Source of the DNA: DDH964 sp963763205
GTDB lineage: Bacteria; Desulfobacterota; Desulfuromonadia; Desulfuromonadales; DDH964
NCBI GenBank assembly: GCA_963763205.1
Contig: CAVXNQ010000003.1
Span: forward strand, 62,001 to 126,000
DNA length: 64,000 bases
Direction of reading: 5' to 3'
Shown in pieces: positions 50,795 through 60,790 of the stretch (position 1 is its first letter; every line of letters starts with the position of its first letter). Under the pieces are notes generated by a model. The model saw nothing but the letters and a program-made list of their open reading frames with translations. It was not told the DNA's origin and searched no databases. Position numbers and translations under genes: made by a program.

Positions 50795-51565
50795 AATCCC
50801 AAAGGCGGCCTCACACGCGTTCGCTACGCGCTCTTGAGTGTACAGAGACCACAGAGAAAACCAGCGTCGTCCTCATCGACGAGATCGAAAATGCTGGTTG
50901 TGGCCGCGGCTTTCGGCCCCCCGACCGGCGGCGTGGAAAACCAGGGGTTGCTAATCACGCTGCTTGACATGGCCGAAAAAAGGTGGTGAAGTCCATGCGG
51001 CAGTTTTCGTTCCCCTGATCGATGTGGATGAAAATGCTCAGCTCCCGCCTCTCCCCATCCCCTTCGCAGTATTTCCGGCTGCTGCCGGGTCCCCCTGCCG
51101 TCGCTGGCGACGTCGGGAACCCTGCGGCGCTTCCGGCCGCGAGCTGAAGGTGGCCAGGGCCGCTCTTCGTGCCTGCTGGCACGTCCTGCCCGGCCTGTTG
51201 CTGGCTGTCTTTTTCTGCCAGACCCTGGTGCCGGCGCTGCCGGGCCCTGCCGAACGCCTCTCCCCCCCGTTCCCCTGCTCCGTCGCCGAAACCACCGCCG
51301 GTCAGTTCACGCCCGCCGAATCCCCGGCCGATGGCTTCCCGCTGCACTGGCTGTGGAGCTCCCTGCCGGGACGTCGGTTGACCGGCCGGATAGTCGCGAC
51401 TGGCGCATGGCTGCTGCCGCAGCCGCCTGTGGATAGCGGACCCGGACGCGCCAATGCCGCCGTTCCCGCTTTGCCGCGTCCTCCCCCCCGCGCCTGACCC
51501 GCTGCTACCCCGCTCGCGGACCGCCAGGTCCGTCCCCCGAAATCGACTTTCCGAGGACCACTGCC
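50795..51565. other. Region between nifB and nhaD, coding status uncertain
   Basis: An open frame runs from 50964 to 51497. It contains one hydrophobic stretch (LRACWHVLPGLLLAVFFCQTLV) but is otherwise Pro/Arg/Ala-rich, as expected of chance frames in high-GC DNA. A small membrane or exported protein around 51140-51497 is possible, with no start signal that decides it. 50810-50860 has CGCGTTCGCTACGCG and ACAGAGACCACAGAG repeats. Confidence 0.3.
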
Positions 51566-52855
51566 ATGAACACGTTGCTGATCGTCATCTTCGTGGTCGC
51601 TTATGCGGCCATTGCCCTGGAACATCCGATCAAGATCAACAAGACCGCCACCGCCCTGATTGCCACCGGCCTGCTCTGGACCGTCTACGCGGTGCTGACC
51701 GGGGACCATCACCTGGTGGCGGAAAATCTCAACGAGTCCCTGGCCTCGACCGCGCAGATCATCTTTTTCCTGCTCGGGGCGATGACCATCATCGAGGTGA
51801 TCGATGCCCACGAACGGCTTCCAGGTCATCACCTCGCGGATCAAGACCACCAAGCTCAGTACCCTGCTCTGGATGGTCGGTTTCGTCACCTTTTTTCTCA
51901 GCGCCGCCCTCGACAACCTCACCACCACCATCGTCATGATCTCCCTGGTGAAGAAGCTGCTCGACCGGCAGGACGATCGGCTCTTCTTCGCCGGCATCAT
52001 CGTTATTGCCGCCAATGCCGGCGGGGCCTGGTCGCCGATCGGCGACGTCACCACCACCATGCTCTGGATCGGCGGCCAGATCACCACCCTGGCGATCATG
52101 AAGGAGGTGTTTCTTGCCGTCCCTGGCCAACCTGGTCGTCCCCCTGGCGATCACCGCCTACATGCCTGCGCGGGCGGGAGGTGATTCCGGCGCAGGTGGT
52201 GGAGCGGCGCGGCGGGATCGAAACCACCCCCCTGGAGCGGAACCTGATGTTCTGCTGCGGCATCGGCAGCCTGATTTCGGTGCCGATCTTCAAGGCGCTG
52301 ACCCATCTCCCCCCGTTCATGGGGATCATGCTCGGGCTCGGTCTGTTGTGGCTTTTGGGCGAACTGCTGCATCGCAACAAGGAGGACGAGGACAAACAGC
52401 ACCTGACCCTGGTCCACGCCCTGACTCATATCGACATGAGCTCCATCCTCTTTTTTCTCGGCATTCTGATGGCGGTGGCCACCCTGGAGCATGCCGGCAT
52501 CCTGGGCGCCCTTGCCGACTGGCTCGGCCGGGTGATCGGCCGCCAGGACCTGATCGTCGGCATCATCGGCCTGGTCAGTTCCATCGTCGACAACGTGCCG
52601 CTGGTGGCGGCGTCGATGGGGATGTACAACCTGGGCCACTTTCCCGCGGACAGTTTCCTCTGGGAGTTCATGGCCTACTGTGCGGGGACCGGCGGCTCGA
52701 TCCTGATCATCGGCTCGGCGGCCGGGGTGGCGGCGATGGGGATGGAGAAGATCCATTTCTTCTGGTACGTGAAGAGGATCAGCTGGCTGGCCCTGATCGG
52801 CTATGTCGCCGGCGCGCTGATCTACATCCTCCAGTTCCGGCTGCTGCACGGCTGA
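51566..52855 (+). CDS. nhaD: NhaD-type sodium/proton antiporter, three frameshifts that cancel
   Basis: About 428 residues. Helices and motifs are recognisable: ATALIATGLLWTVYAVLTGD, FFLLGAMTIIEVIDAHNGFQ, FFLSAALDNLTTTIVMISLV, AANAGGAWSPIGDVTTTMLW, LVSSIVDNVPLVAASMGMY and GTGGSILIIGSAAGVAAMGM. Single extra bases near 51812, 52114 and 52164 sum to three, so the long frame stays open but 100 or so residues between them are misread. It exchanges sodium for protons at the inner membrane. GAGGACCACTGCC precedes ATG. Confidence 0.85.
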   Translation: MNTLLIVIFVVAYAAIALEHPIKINKTATALIATGLLWTVYAVLTGDHHLVAENLNESLASTAQIIFFLLGAMTIIEVIDAHERLPGHHLADQDHQAQYPALDGRFRHLFSQRRPRQPHHHHRHDLPGEEAARPAGRSALLRRHHRYCRQCRRGLVADRRRHHHHALDRRPDHHPGDHEGGVSCRPWPTWSSPWRSPPTCLRGREVIPAQVVERRGGIETTPLERNLMFCCGIGSLISVPIFKALTHLPPFMGIMLGLGLLWLLGELLHRNKEDEDKQHLTLVHALTHIDMSSILFFLGILMAVATLEHAGILGALADWLGRVIGRQDLIVGIIGLVSSIVDNVPLVAASMGMYNLGHFPADSFLWEFMAYCAGTGGSILIIGSAAGVAAMGMEKIHFFWYVKRISWLALIGYVAGALIYILQFRLLHG

Positions 52856-52924
52856 GGGACTCGGAACTAACCACTAAAACGGTTTACATCTCATCTTCAG
52901 GCCATCTTTGCCGCCCCTTCAAGC

Positions 52925-52977
52925 GCAAAATCCTCAGCGTAGCCCTGTGCTACGCCTGCGGTTTTGCTCGATCATGG
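52925..52977. repeat. Hairpin element after nhaD
   Basis: GCAAAATCC-CAGCGTAGC and GCTACGC-GCGGTTTTGC pair around CCTGT. Similar elements are common between genes in this bacterial group as far as I recall. The rest of 52856-53055 is noncoding. Confidence 0.5.
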
Positions 52978-53055
52978 GCAACAAATTTGACCTAAATCTG
53001 AGCGTAAAACCCGGTACATTCGTCAATTCCAAGTCCCTAAAGCCCGGCCGGGGCC

Positions 53056-53428
53056 TCATCCGCCCTTGCCGGATGGCGCCCCCGGTTCATCCAGCAGGGC
53101 GTCGGTGCGGGCTGCCATGACGAAATCGTTGCGGTGCAGGCCCCCGATCTTGTGGGTCCACCACTGCACCGTCACCCGGCCCCATTCGGTGACCAGCAGC
53201 GGGTGATGGCCCTCGGCTTCGGCAAGGGCGCCGACCCGGTCGGTGAACTCCAGCGCGGCGCGGAAATTGCGGAAGGCGAAGCTCCGGCTCAGCCGGTCGA
53301 TGCCGTCGACCTTGAAGGATCTGCCACTGTGGCAACTGGCCCAGGAACCCGGCGATCTCCGCCGCCGTCGCCGGCGGCGCGCCGCTGCGGCAGACCTCGC
53401 AGTGCTGTTGCTGCAACGTCTCCATCAT
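53056..53428 (-). CDS. Pterin-4a-carbinolamine dehydratase, frameshifted
   Basis: About 123 residues after repair. The N-terminus CEVCRSGAPPATAAEIAGFL leads to LPQWQI. After one extra base near 53317 the frame continues VDGIDRLSRSFAFRNFRAAL and the conserved EGHHPLLVTEWGRVTVQWWTH with its HHP and W-x-V-x-V-x-W signature. It recycles the pterin cofactor of aromatic hydroxylases or acts in pterin metabolism. Its start directly abuts the stop of the ADP-ribosylglycohydrolase gene, so they form an operon. Confidence 0.85.
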
Positions 53429-54547
53429 TCACTCCTCTCCGAATCTTCCCGGCCGGGACTCCGGCTCCCCCCTGTCCGCCCCCGCCGCCAGCGCCAGGCT
53501 CAGCCGCAGCAACTCGTCATGCGCCTCCAGGCCATCGATGAAGCGCTGCGGGATGCCGGAGAGACCCGCCTGGGCACCGGCCAGGGCGCCGGTCAGGATC
53601 GCCCGGGCCTGGTTCTGGCCGCCGCCGTTGATCGCGTGCAGTACCGCCGACTCGAAATCGTCCCGGAAGCGGGCGGCCAGGTAGTAGGCTGCCGGCAGCT
53701 GGTGGTAGATGGCGCAGGGCATGCCGTAGACGAGGGAGACCTTCCACGGCGGCTCGATGCGGATCTCGGGGTCGGCTGCGGCGGCGGCCACGCAGGAGGG
53801 GGTCAAAAGGGCGTCCGGGGAGGCGAAGCGGCCGGCCCGGGAGGGTTCGGGCACGCCGGGCTGGGGCGGCTGCAGGTCGTCGCTGGTGACGGCGTGGAAG
53901 GGGAGGGCGCCCTCCTTGACCAGCGCCATCAGCCGGGTGGAGAGTCGCGTATCCAAGGGATGCCCCTGCACCAGCTGGCCGAGGACCGCGCCGAAGGCCA
54001 CGGTCATCGCCACCACGGTGGGGTCGGTCTGGGTGAGCACGGTGTTGGCGGCGACGTTTTTCGCCAGTTCTGCGGGCTGGCGGGCGTAACGCACCGCGAT
54101 CGCCAGGGTGCGCTCGATCGCCTCGGTGGTATCGGCATGGCCGCCGGTTTCGGTCCAGGGTCGCTGCTGCTCGACGCGGCGCCGCCAGGCACCGCGGATC
54201 GACTGGCTGGTGTAACCGCCGGGACCGCTCACCGGTGTGCCGTCGAGGAGCGGGAAGAGTTCCTCGTCGAGGCGCCGGCAGAAGTCGGCCTGGTCGTAGC
54301 CCCCCCGCGCCACCAGCGACTCGAGGGTCAGGCGCAGGATGAAACCGGCCTGGGAGAGCTGGCCGGCTTGGCACCCGGCATGGTAGCGCCCCGGCCTGGG
54401 GTCGGTGTAGTCGTCGATCCAGTCGCCGTAGTCGCGGCGCAAGGCGGCGAGATCGTAGTACCAGTGCGGCCCGAGTCCCAGCGCGTCGCCGATGCAGGCA
54501 CCGAGCACCGCCCCCGCGGCCCGTTCCTGCAGCGAAGTGGTCGCCAT
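53429..54547 (-). CDS. ADP-ribosylglycohydrolase family protein
   Basis: 372 residues. The DraG/ARH fold is visible: AAGAVLGACIGDALGLGPHWYYD, GGYDQADFCRRLDEEL, GGHADTTEAIERTLAIAVRY and AINGGGQNQARAILTGALAGA. The usual metal-binding Asp cluster appears partly altered (GGGQNQAR where DraG has GGDADTTG). It may therefore have a different substrate or reduced activity. It is paralogous to draG about 12 kb away. It is upstream of and coupled to the pterin dehydratase. Confidence 0.85.
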   Translation of the reverse strand: MATTSLQERAAGAVLGACIGDALGLGPHWYYDLAALRRDYGDWIDDYTDPRPGRYHAGCQAGQLSQAGFILRLTLESLVARGGYDQADFCRRLDEELFPLLDGTPVSGPGGYTSQSIRGAWRRRVEQQRPWTETGGHADTTEAIERTLAIAVRYARQPAELAKNVAANTVLTQTDPTVVAMTVAFGAVLGQLVQGHPLDTRLSTRLMALVKEGALPFHAVTSDDLQPPQPGVPEPSRAGRFASPDALLTPSCVAAAAADPEIRIEPPWKVSLVYGMPCAIYHQLPAAYYLAARFRDDFESAVLHAINGGGQNQARAILTGALAGAQAGLSGIPQRFIDGLEAHDELLRLSLALAAGADRGEPESRPGRFGEE

Positions 54548-54762
54548 ATTTTCCTCCCTGGGTCAAGTTCCTGGACGGTTTACTTGTTCATTATACCCCG
54601 GCAGCGGGATGAGGTTCCTGCGGCGTGGAAAGCCGGCAGTGGCACATTTCCTGGTTGGCGGAATCTCCCACGGTGTGGTAATTATTCTCCTGCGTGGGCG
54701 CCGTCGGCCTCCTCTCCGGCGCTTGGCGGCGATGGAGCTCTCCGCACCATGCCGTCAGGATA

Positions 54763-54936
54763 GTGTCCATCCGGAAACTCAGGATGGACGCAAGATAGTT
54801 TCCGATTTGGAAACAGAAATTTTCGTCGTGGCAAGGAAATCAAGACTTGCGCGGAGACGTACACCCGTACGTCGCACAAGCAAGGCTGAAGATTGACGAT
54901 GCCACGGCGGAAAAGAGATTTCCGGATGAACTAGGA
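54763..54936 (-). repeat. Structured intergenic element, copy 2 (inverted)
   Basis: The reverse complement aligns with 42832-43010. The hairpins keep their positions: 54844-54880 (inner GACGTAC/GTACGTC where copy 1 has GGCGTAC/GTACGCC, a compensatory pair change), 54798-54814 (GTTTCC/GGAAAC) and 54775-54799. The 54548-54993 gap has no supported gene. Confidence 0.75.
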
Positions 54937-54993
54937 TATTGTTGGATCATCCCCAGACCGCCTCCCAAGGGGGCTGCAAAGGAGTAGCCAAGA

Positions 54994-55482
54994 GTGGTAA
55001 CCACAGGGCAGGAAAAGGACAAGAAAACGCCCCGCCCGGCCGTCGAGCTGAGCGGCGACGCGGGCTGGACCGCTTTCGATGCACCGGCGCTGGTCGGCGC
55101 CTCACTGCGTTTCGTTTCCGGCGAGCCGGACGGAGATCGCTATCGGATCCGTTATTTCCGCGATGAGGCCGAACAGTTGCGGGCGCGGGTCTGGTTCGGT
55201 CCCGAAACCGAGGGACCGCCGGGCCATGCCCACGGCGGCTCGATGGCAGCGGTCCTCGATGAGGTCCTCGGCCTGGCGGCCTGGGCGGCGGGTTACCCGA
55301 TCGTGGTCGGCAATCTCAATGTCAGCTTCCGCAACCTGCTCCCCCTGGAGCAGGTGGTTACGGTCGCGAGCGAGGTCGTCTCCGCCGAAGGACGCAAGGT
55401 GTTGGTGCGTGGCCGGATCTGCCGTGGCGAAACGGTTTTCGCCGAAGCCGAGGCCCTGTGTATCACGATTCCCGGCAAATAA
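54994..55482 (+). CDS. PaaI-type hotdog-fold thioesterase
   Basis: 162 residues from GTG 54994 (AAAGGAG upstream). The hotdog core is GPPGHAHGGSMAAVLDEVLGLAAW with the conserved H-G-G and the helix Asp/Glu, then LNVSFRNLLPLEQVVTV and AEAEALCITI. It probably hydrolyses acyl-CoA. 16 bases separate it from the transporter gene that follows. Confidence 0.85.
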   Translation: MVTTGQEKDKKTPRPAVELSGDAGWTAFDAPALVGASLRFVSGEPDGDRYRIRYFRDEAEQLRARVWFGPETEGPPGHAHGGSMAAVLDEVLGLAAWAAGYPIVVGNLNVSFRNLLPLEQVVTVASEVVSAEGRKVLVRGRICRGETVFAEAEALCITIPGK

Positions 55483-55498
55483 CGCGAAGCAGCCGGCC

Positions 55499-56384
55499 GT
55501 GAGCACCCACTCCGCCCCTGCCTTGGGCCGGGTGCCGCTGCTGCAGCTGCTGGCCGGCTCGGTCTGCATCAGCTTCTCACCGATTTTCATCAAGCTGGCG
55601 GCGGTGGCTCCCGATGCGGCGGGTTTTTACCGGATGCTCTTCTCCGGGCTGGCACTGCTGCTCTGGCTGCGCCTGGCCGGCCGTGCCTGGCGGATGCCGG
55701 GCCGGATTCTGCTGGTTCTGGCGGCGGGCGGGGTGGCGCTGGGTGTCGATTTCATGTGCTGGCACCGCAGCATCCACCTCGTGGGGCCGGGGCTGGCGAC
55801 GCTGCTGGGGAATTTCCAGGTCTTCTTTACCGCGCTCTTCTCCTGGTTGTTCCTCGGCCAGAAGCTCAGCCGGCCGTTTCTGGGCGCGGTGGTGCTTGCG
55901 CTCACCGGGCTGCTGCTGATCACCGGCATCGACTTTGCGGCGCTGGAGCCGGGCTACCGGCGCGGCATCGGCCTCGGGCTGGGGACCGCGGTCTGTTATT
56001 CCGGTTACATCCTGCTCATCAAGCGGGCGATGGGGCATCCGGCGGTCAGCGGGGTCTGCGGCGATGCTGGTGATCTCCCTGGTCTGCATGGGTTTCATGG
56101 CGCTGGTCGGCGTCGCCGGCGGAGCCTCGTTCCGCATCCCCGACCGCACTGCGCTGCTGGCCCTGATCGCAGTCGGCGTGGTCAGCACCACCCTCGGCTG
56201 GTCGCTGATCTCCTCGGCCATGCGGGAGACCCCGGCGACCCTGGCCAGCCTGGCTCTGCTGCTGCAACCGGCGCTCTCCTGCGTCTGGGAGGTGCTGATT
56301 TTTCACCGCGCGACCGCCGCGCACGAGGTTTTCGGCATCGTCCTCATCCTCGCGGCGATCTTCCTCGGTTCCCGGCGCAACTGA
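55499..56384 (+). CDS. EamA/DMT-superfamily transporter, frameshifted
   Basis: About 294 residues with ten membrane helices in two EamA halves: SVCISFSPIFIKLAAVAPDA, GPGLATLLGNFQVFFTALFSW, and ATLASLALLLQPALSCVWEV. GTG 55499 is the likely start. The frame changes near 56057 (one extra T in GGGGTCTGCGGCGATG), after which AAMLVISLVCMGFMALVG is read. Exporter of a small metabolite, substrate unknown. Confidence 0.85.
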
Positions 56385-56414
56385 AGGAGCTGCCTTTGGC
56401 AAATCACAATGAAA

Positions 56415-56455
56415 AGCCGCCGCAGCGGCCCGGAATCGGGTCTGCTGCGGCGGCT
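56415..56455. terminator. Terminator between convergent genes
   Basis: AGCCGCCGCAG (56415-56425) pairs with CTGCGGCGGCT (56445-56455), between the EamA gene and the zinc-ribbon gene. Confidence 0.7.
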
Positions 56456-56481
56456 GAAGGATCTGCCCTGGAGGCTGCGGA

Positions 56482-56661
56482 TCAGATCGGCCTGGGGCGG
56501 CAGAGGTTTGCCTCGTCGTGGACCTTGGCTCCGCAGTTGGTGCAGACGTAGCGGGGATTTTCAAAGATGGCGGCGATTTCCGGATTCATTACCTTATACT
56601 TCAGCTGGCAGGCGTGCATGTCGCAATGTTCTTCGGGATGGGTGCAGTCGTTTTCGGCCAT
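56482..56661 (-). CDS. Small zinc-ribbon protein
   Basis: 59 residues from ATG 56661 (CAAGGAGG upstream). It starts MAENDCTHPEEHCDMHACQL and ends with RYVCTNCGAKVHDEANLC. It has CxxC and several further Cys/His, so it should bind zinc or iron. Function unknown, but such small ribbons are common in Geobacter-like genomes. Confidence 0.7.
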   Translation of the reverse strand: MAENDCTHPEEHCDMHACQLKYKVMNPEIAAIFENPRYVCTNCGAKVHDEANLCRPRPI

Positions 56662-56904
56662 GGGTGCCTCCTTGGTTTTTCTAAAAGCGTAACCGACGGC
56701 GGCCGGCAGTCAACTCGCGACCGGGACCTTCGGCGTTGCTTCTTCCTCTACCTGTCGGGCAAGGTCCTTGCATTTTCATCGGCCGGGCAGTTCAAGTAAA
56801 AAAACGTCTATGTTTGGCGAAGACGCTTGGGGGATGGAGGTGTCTAAGACCGGCAGGGGGTATGCGGCGCGGGCATTGGGTTTGCCTGCCTTGGGAGGGG
56901 GGTC

Positions 56905-59010
56905 ATGATGGAGAATGAGACGGATTTGGAGGAAATCCTGGTTGTCGATGACGACGCCTGGATGCGCCAGGTCATGCGCGACGCCCTCGAGGAAGCCGGT
57001 TTCGGCGTCGTTGAGGCGGCGGGCGGCGAGGCGGCCCTGGTGCAGTTCCAGACCCGGCCGGCGGCGGCGGTGCTGCTCGATATCCACCTGCCGGGGATGG
57101 ATGGTTTCGCCACCTGTCGCGCCTTGCGGCAACTCCCCGGCGGTGAACACCTGCCGACGCTGATGGTGACCAGCAATGACAATCCGGCGATGATTCATCG
57201 CGCCTTCGAGATTGGCGCCACCGATTTCATCGCCAAACCCTTCGACCCGACCATCCTCGGTTACCGGGTTCGCTACATGCTCCGGTCCGCCCGAGTAGCC
57301 CGGGAGCTGCGCCTGAATCAGGAACGGCTGGTTCTCGCCCAGCAGATTGCGGGCCTCGGCTACTGGGAATGGGATCTGCTCCACGATCGCTGGACTCTCT
57401 CCCCGGAATGCCGGACCATTCTCGGTCTGGCGCCCGATGCCTCCATCGATCACCGCCGCTTTTTGAACCGCGTCCATCCGGAGGAGCGCGGAATGGTCGA
57501 ACTCGCCCTCCAGGAGAGCCTTGACAGTTCCCGGGAATTCAATCTCGAGCATCGTATCGTCCGGCCCGACGGCCAGGTCCGCCACGTCCAAACCCAGGCC
57601 AGGGTGGTGCGGGGCGGGGAGGGAGAGGCGAGGTGCCTGACCGGTACCCTGCACGACTTCAGCGACCGCCTGGAGGCCGAAGCCCATCTGCGCGAGAATC
57701 AGGAACGCCTCAACTACCTGGCCTACCACGATGCCTTGACCGGCCTTCCCAACCGGCTCCTCTTCCAGGACCGCTGCGAACATGCCATCGCCCGGGCCCG
57801 CCGGGCGGACAGCCGTGCGGCGATCCTGTTTCTCGACCTCGACCAGTTCAAAAAGGTCAACGATACCCTGGGGCACGCGGTCGGCGACCAGTTGCTGTGC
57901 GAGGTGGCCGAGCGGCTGCGCGGCTGCCTGCGCGAGGCCGATACCCTGGCCCGGCTCGGCGGCGACGAATTCGTGCTGCTGCTCGAAGAGGTCGAAAATG
58001 TGACGGCCGCCAGCGCGCGGCCAAGAAGATCCTCGCGCGCCTGGCGCCGACCTGCCTTTTGGGAGGGTTCGAGTTTTACACGACCGCCAGTATCGGCATC
58101 GCCCTCTATCCCGACAACGGCGAAACCGTCGACGAACTGATGAAGTGCGCCGACGTCGCCATGTACCGGGCCAAGGAGCGCGGGCGCAACAATTTCCAGT
58201 TCTACACTCCGGATATGAACGCCCGGGCCCATGATCTGCTGCTGCTGGAGAGCGGTCTCCATCAGGCCCTGGAGCGGGGCGAGCTGGAAATCTACTACCA
58301 GCCTCAGCTGGAGATGCAGAGCGGCGAGATCGTCGGCACCGAGGCGCTGCTGCGCTGGAATCATTCCCAGCGCGGGCTGCTCCTTCCCGCCGAATTCCTC
58401 CCCCTGGCCGAGGAGACCGGTCTGATCCTGGCGATGAGCGAATGGGTCCTCCAAGACCGCCTGCCGGCAGAACAAGTCCTGGCAGGAGCGCGGTTTTCCC
58501 ACCTTGCCGGTAGCGGTCAACATCACCCCGCGCATGTTCCAGCTGCCGGGGCTGGCGCGGATGGTCTCCCGGGCGCTGGAAACGGCCGGGCTCGCGCCCC
58601 GTTACCTGGAGCTGGAGATCACCGAAAGCATGATCATGCACAATGTCGACGCGGCCATCGAGACCATGCGCGAATTGAATGCGATGGGGATTTCCCTGGC
58701 CATCGACGATTTCGGCACCGGCTATTCCTCGCTCAGCTGCCTGCGGCGCCTGCCGATCAAAAAGCTCAAGATCGACCGGGTGTTTGTCGGCGATATCACC
58801 AACAATCCCAGCGACGCCGCGATTGCCAACTCGGTCATTGCCCTGGCCGGGAGCATGAATTTCGGAGTCATTGCCGAGGGGGTGGAGACCGAGGCGCAAC
58901 AAAATTTTCTCCAGGAACGGGGCTGCAGCCACGCCCAGGGTTTTCTCTATGCCCGGCCCCTGCCGGTGGCCGAGCTCGAAGCCCTGTTCAAACGCTCGAT
59001 CCGCCCCTGA
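56905..59010 (+). CDS. REC-PAS-GGDEF-EAL c-di-GMP signalling protein, two frameshifts
   Basis: About 700 residues after repair. Receiver: VVDDDAWMRQ, Asp in VLLDIHLPGMDG. PAS/PAC follows near residues 140-260. GGDEF: YLAYHDALTGLPNRLLF and ARLGGDEFVLLLEE, intact. EAL: ELEIYYQPQLEMQSGEIVGTEALLRW, LELEITESMI, LAIDDFGTGYSSLSCL and FGVIAEGVETEAQ, intact. Frame breaks are near 58019 (likely one G lost) and 58453 (one extra A). Both domains keep their motifs, so it may make and degrade c-di-GMP under control of phosphorylation. Confidence 0.88.
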
Positions 59011-59102
59011 GATCGACACCCAGTTCTCCGGCCCGCACGGCCAGGGTCGGTGCGTGACTGGTAGGCTTGAAGAGGTCAGGCAGCGACCACCGGAGGGTAC
59101 CC

Positions 59103-60425
59103 ATGGCCGGCAGGGAAAAAAAGCAAAGACTCGGATTTCTGGAGGCGACCACCATCGGCATCGGCGGGATGGTCGGCGGCGGGATCTTCGCGGTCCTCGG
59201 TCTGGCGGTGCAACTGGCCCGGGGCGGAGCGCCGCTGGCCTTTGCTGTCGCCGGGGCGGTGGCGCTGGTCACCGCCTATTCCTACGCCCGGCTGGCCGTG
59301 AAATTTCCCAGCCAGGGCGGCACCGTGGCCTTTCTCGACCGGGCGTTCGGCCCGGGCCTGATCACCGGGACCCTCAATATCCTGCTTTGGGTCAGCTACA
59401 TCGTCATGCTTTCGCTCTACGCCTATGCTTTCGGCAGTTATGGTGCCACCTTCTGTCCCGCTACCAGCCAGGTCCTCTGGAAACACCTGCTGATCACCGC
59501 CGCGATCGTCGCCATTACCGGCCTGAACCTGCTCAGTGCCGATCTCATCGGCAAGGCCGAAGACTGGGTGGTCGGCATCAAACTGGTTATCCTGCTTCTC
59601 TTCGTCGCCCTCGGTTTTCAGGGAATCGACGCATCGCGGCTGGCGGTGGCCGCCTGGAGCCCGTCTCTTAAGCTGGTCACCGGCGGGATGGTCATCTTTC
59701 TCGCCTACGAGGGCTTCGAACTGATCGCCAACGCGGCCGGGGACGTCCGCAATCCGGCGAAAGACTTGCCGCGAGCCTTCTTTACCGCGGTGGGCTTCGT
59801 CCTTTTGCTCTATGTGTTGATTGCCGCCGTCGCCGTCGGCAACCTCCCCGTCGACCGCATCGTTGCCGCCAAGGACTATGCCCTGGCGGTGGCGGCTCGG
59901 CCGTTCCTCGGCCAGGGTGGTTTTGTCCTGATCACCGTCGCGGCCCTGCTCTCCACCGCCTCGGCGATCAACGCCACCCTCTACGGTGCGGCGCGTCTCT
60001 CCTACGTGATTGCCAAGGATGGGGAGTTGCCTGACGTTCTGGAAAAGAAGGTCTGGAACGAGCCGGTGGAGGGGCTGCTGATTACCGCTGGGGGAACCCT
60101 GCTGATCGCCAACCTGTTCGATCTCTCCAGCCTGTCGACCATGGGCAGTGCCGGGTTTCTGCTGATCTTCGCCGCCGTCAACGGCGCCAATGCGCGGCTC
60201 GCCGCGCAGACCGGGAGTCGCCGCTGGCTGTCATTGACGGGACTGGTGCTGTGTCTTCTCGCCCTCGGTTGCCTGCTCTGGCAGACCCTGACCGACCAGC
60301 CGGGTCGGGTCCTGGTCCTGGCCGGCATGCTCGGCCTCGCCTTCGCCATCGAAGCGGGATTTCGCCTGGTGACCGGCCGCCAGCTGAACCCTTCGGGGCG
60401 GGCGGACGGTGACGGCGGCGGGTAA
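59103..60425 (+). CDS. APC-family amino-acid permease
   Basis: 440 residues, about twelve membrane helices. GFLEATTIGIGGMVGGGIFAVLG is the APC substrate-binding helix 1; FLAYEGFELIANAAGDVRNPAKDLPRAFF is the helix 6 and following loop. ATG 59103 has CGGAGGG upstream. It imports or exchanges amino acids or polyamines; substrate not determined. Confidence 0.88.
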   Translation: MAGREKKQRLGFLEATTIGIGGMVGGGIFAVLGLAVQLARGGAPLAFAVAGAVALVTAYSYARLAVKFPSQGGTVAFLDRAFGPGLITGTLNILLWVSYIVMLSLYAYAFGSYGATFCPATSQVLWKHLLITAAIVAITGLNLLSADLIGKAEDWVVGIKLVILLLFVALGFQGIDASRLAVAAWSPSLKLVTGGMVIFLAYEGFELIANAAGDVRNPAKDLPRAFFTAVGFVLLLYVLIAAVAVGNLPVDRIVAAKDYALAVAARPFLGQGGFVLITVAALLSTASAINATLYGAARLSYVIAKDGELPDVLEKKVWNEPVEGLLITAGGTLLIANLFDLSSLSTMGSAGFLLIFAAVNGANARLAAQTGSRRWLSLTGLVLCLLALGCLLWQTLTDQPGRVLVLAGMLGLAFAIEAGFRLVTGRQLNPSGRADGDGGG

Positions 60426-60439
60426 ACCCGGGCGTCGCC

Positions 60440-60790
60440 TCAGACTTTTTTCTCCAGGAAGGCTTTCAGCGCGACGGCGTTGTTGTGCTCCGTGTCCCGG
60501 GCCGCATAGACCAGGGTGCAGCGGCCTGCCTGAACCTGCTCCCGCAGCTGGTCAACCACCGCCGGCCGAGCGTCCAGCTCGACAAAATAGCGCTGGCAGA
60601 ATTCTTCCCACTTCTCCGGATCATGGCCGTACCACTTGCGCAGTTCGTTGCTGGGCGCGATCTCCTTCAGCCAGAGATCGATCCCTGCCTGGTCCTTGGC
60701 GAGTCCCCGCGGCCAGAGGCGGTCGACCAGGATGCGCAGGCCGTCCTCCCGGCCGGGTGATTCGTAGGCCCGTTTCAATCCGATCCGCAT
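60440..60790 (-). CDS. DUF488 family protein
   Basis: 116 residues from ATG 60790. Typical blocks: IGLKRAYESPGREDGLRILVDRLWPRGLAK, DLWLKEIAPSNELRKWYGHDPEKWEEF and CTLVYAARDTEHNNAVALK. Function unknown. Its start overlaps the end of the GH15 gene by 16 bases, so the two are coupled. Confidence 0.9.
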   Translation of the reverse strand: MRIGLKRAYESPGREDGLRILVDRLWPRGLAKDQAGIDLWLKEIAPSNELRKWYGHDPEKWEEFCQRYFVELDARPAVVDQLREQVQAGRCTLVYAARDTEHNNAVALKAFLEKKV

